A DNA stretch of 7,043 bases from Methylocystaceae bacterium UBA5192 (GTDB lineage Bacteria; Pseudomonadota; Alphaproteobacteria; Rhizobiales; Beijerinckiaceae): assembly GCA_002412985.1 (NCBI GenBank), contig DHWC01000025.1, positions 1 through 7,043 of the forward strand, in the 5' to 3' direction. Shown piece after piece: positions 6,154-7,043 of the stretch. Every line of letters begins with the position of its first letter. The stretch's first letter is position 1. The notes under the pieces are model-generated. The model did not search any database and was not told the DNA's origin. It was given only the letters and a program-made list of their open reading frames with translations. A program made the position numbers and the translations under genes.

Positions 6154-7043
6154 CTAACCACCACCCTTATGCGGCTTATGAGTTAAGGCCTCATGAGCTG
6201 CGAGACCTTCTTCCGTTAAGCGAACAGCAACGCGATCGCGTGAGCGCAAGTCGATGGAAAGGATATCCTTATCTAAAATTCGACTCTCATGCTGCAACCG
6301 CAATAATAGTGCAATCGATGCGGCAGGATCTTGCTCCGACAGGCGTACAGTAACGCCATTAGTCATATCTAAGTCCCAACGGCGATCAGCGACACGAACT
6401 CCTGCTTTAACGCGATGCGCGAGGTCGCCCATAGATTTCATTAACGCGACATATTCAGGAAGGCGTTTTTCCGCTCCCCGCCCAACGACAAAGGGAAGCG
6501 ACAAATAACGATCTGTCCGCAAGGCATCGATCGAGACGCCATCTTCAGACACAACAAATACTTGTCCATCTCGCTGCCATAATGCGTAAGGCAACCGCTC
6601 TTCAACCGACACAACAAGACGATTAGGATACAATTTCATCACCCGCGCCGACTTAACGAGCGGAATCGCTAATAATTTTTCACGCGTTGCATTGGGATCA
6701 AGGAAAGGCAAAGACTGCTGCGGTCCAACGCCCGCCGCCTCTAACAATTCTTTTTCGCTTACCCGCGACTGACCCGTTATTGTCACTGCGGCAATTTCAA
6801 AACCTAGCGCGCGCGCAGCCATATCCCAGGGCGCGCCATGCTTGGCAATAAAATCATCATATCCGCCATTTTGCGCCCAGCCCATAAAACCAACGCAGCT
6901 GAAAAGAGCTGCAACACTCAACAGACCAAACCCTGGACGCGCTAAAATCGTGAGCCATCGACGTTTTAAATGCCGTCCTACGAAGCTCGCCGGCCTATGT
7001 TTTAGCGCTCTCTCAGACGATGCGGCAGCAGGATAGAACGCCG
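6154..7043 (-). CDS. ftsQ: Cell division protein FtsQ (N-terminus cut by window edge)
   Basis: Single-pass inner membrane protein that links the cytoplasmic ring to the FtsB/FtsL and FtsW/FtsI septal wall machinery. The frame is open from the right edge (first full codon at 7041), giving 295 residues; the start is outside the window. Counting from the edge, residues 1-29 are cytoplasmic and basic (GRHLKRRW at 22-29). A hydrophobic segment at about 38-55 (GFGLLSVAALFSCVGFMG) spans the membrane. A POTRA domain follows from about 81: FEIAAVTITGQSRVSEKELL, then LVKSARVMKLYPNRLVVSVE and ERLPYALWQRDGQVFVVSEDG, which is diagnostic of FtsQ/DivIB. The beta domain runs on to about 285 with DLRSRDRVAVRLTEEG. 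The gene ends in three Gly codons that double as the ftsA ribosome binding site. A TTG at 6921 is not the true start, since the basic N-terminal part lies upstream. Confidence 0.96.
   Translation of the reverse strand, partial: AFYPAAASSERALKHRPASFVGRHLKRRWLTILARPGFGLLSVAALFSCVGFMGWAQNGGYDDFIAKHGAPWDMAARALGFEIAAVTITGQSRVSEKELLEAAGVGPQQSLPFLDPNATREKLLAIPLVKSARVMKLYPNRLVVSVEERLPYALWQRDGQVFVVSEDGVSIDALRTDRYLSLPFVVGRGAEKRLPEYVALMKSMGDLAHRVKAGVRVADRRWDLDMTNGVTVRLSEQDPAASIALLLRLQHESRILDKDILSIDLRSRDRVAVRLTEEGLAAHEALTHKPHKGGG
6158..6168 (-). promoter_or_regulatory. Ribosome binding site of ftsA inside the end of ftsQ
   Basis: AAGGGTGGTGG encodes the last Lys-Gly-Gly-Gly of FtsQ and ends 8 nt before the ftsA ATG at 6149. 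It supports that ATG over the GTG at 6164, which lies inside this stretch. Ribosomes ending ftsQ would stop within reach of the ftsA start. Confidence 0.6.

Overview
The window is a stretch of alphaproteobacterial chromosome, most likely Hyphomicrobiales (Rhizobiales). It holds the distal end of the division and cell wall (dcw) cluster and the envelope and DNA repair genes that usually follow it. All real genes lie on the minus strand, so the biological reading order runs from the right edge to the left: ftsQ (cut by the right edge), ftsA, ftsZ, lpxC, bamD, recN (cut by the left edge). The taxonomic call rests on this gene order, on a long FtsZ linker ending in an alphaproteobacterial-type tail (LEIPAFLRR), on the FtsA and BamD sequence types, and on the RecN motif QHDDRALVD. 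Base composition is about half G+C by spot check, lower than in many free-living members of the order. I cannot name a genus.

Region 4680-7043 is the division block. ftsQ ends 4 nt before the ATG of ftsA, and the ribosome binding site of ftsA lies in the last codons of ftsQ. ftsA and ftsZ are 153 nt apart. That gap holds two imperfect direct repeats 50 bp apart. It can also be read as two tiny ORFs joined to each other and to ftsZ by ATGA stop/start overlaps. ftsZ ends in a strong intrinsic terminator at 2926-2954.

Region 851-2925 is the envelope block. lpxC (first committed step of lipid A synthesis) follows the terminator and so needs its own promoter. Just beyond the terminator lie three GTWAC half-sites phased at exactly 10 bp, upstream of a TATAAC element. 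The translation start of lpxC is a puzzle: the family's conserved N-terminus extends upstream of the only conventional start codon. bamD follows after 156 nt. Its signal peptide lacks a recognisable lipobox, although the family is normally lipidated. A hairpin at 821-844 separates bamD from recN, of which only the N-terminal 244 codons are present.

FtsZ forms the ring, FtsA tethers it to the membrane, and FtsQ links it to the septal wall machinery. LpxC and BamD supply lipid A and outer membrane protein insertion. RecN is a repair protein that often sits at the end of this run in the group. I see no mobile element, RNA gene, CRISPR array or new multi-gene system. The unusual signals are regulatory or concern gene ends: the ftsA-ftsZ gap, the lpxC leader and the BamD N-terminus. 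No gap between the main genes exceeds 300 nt.
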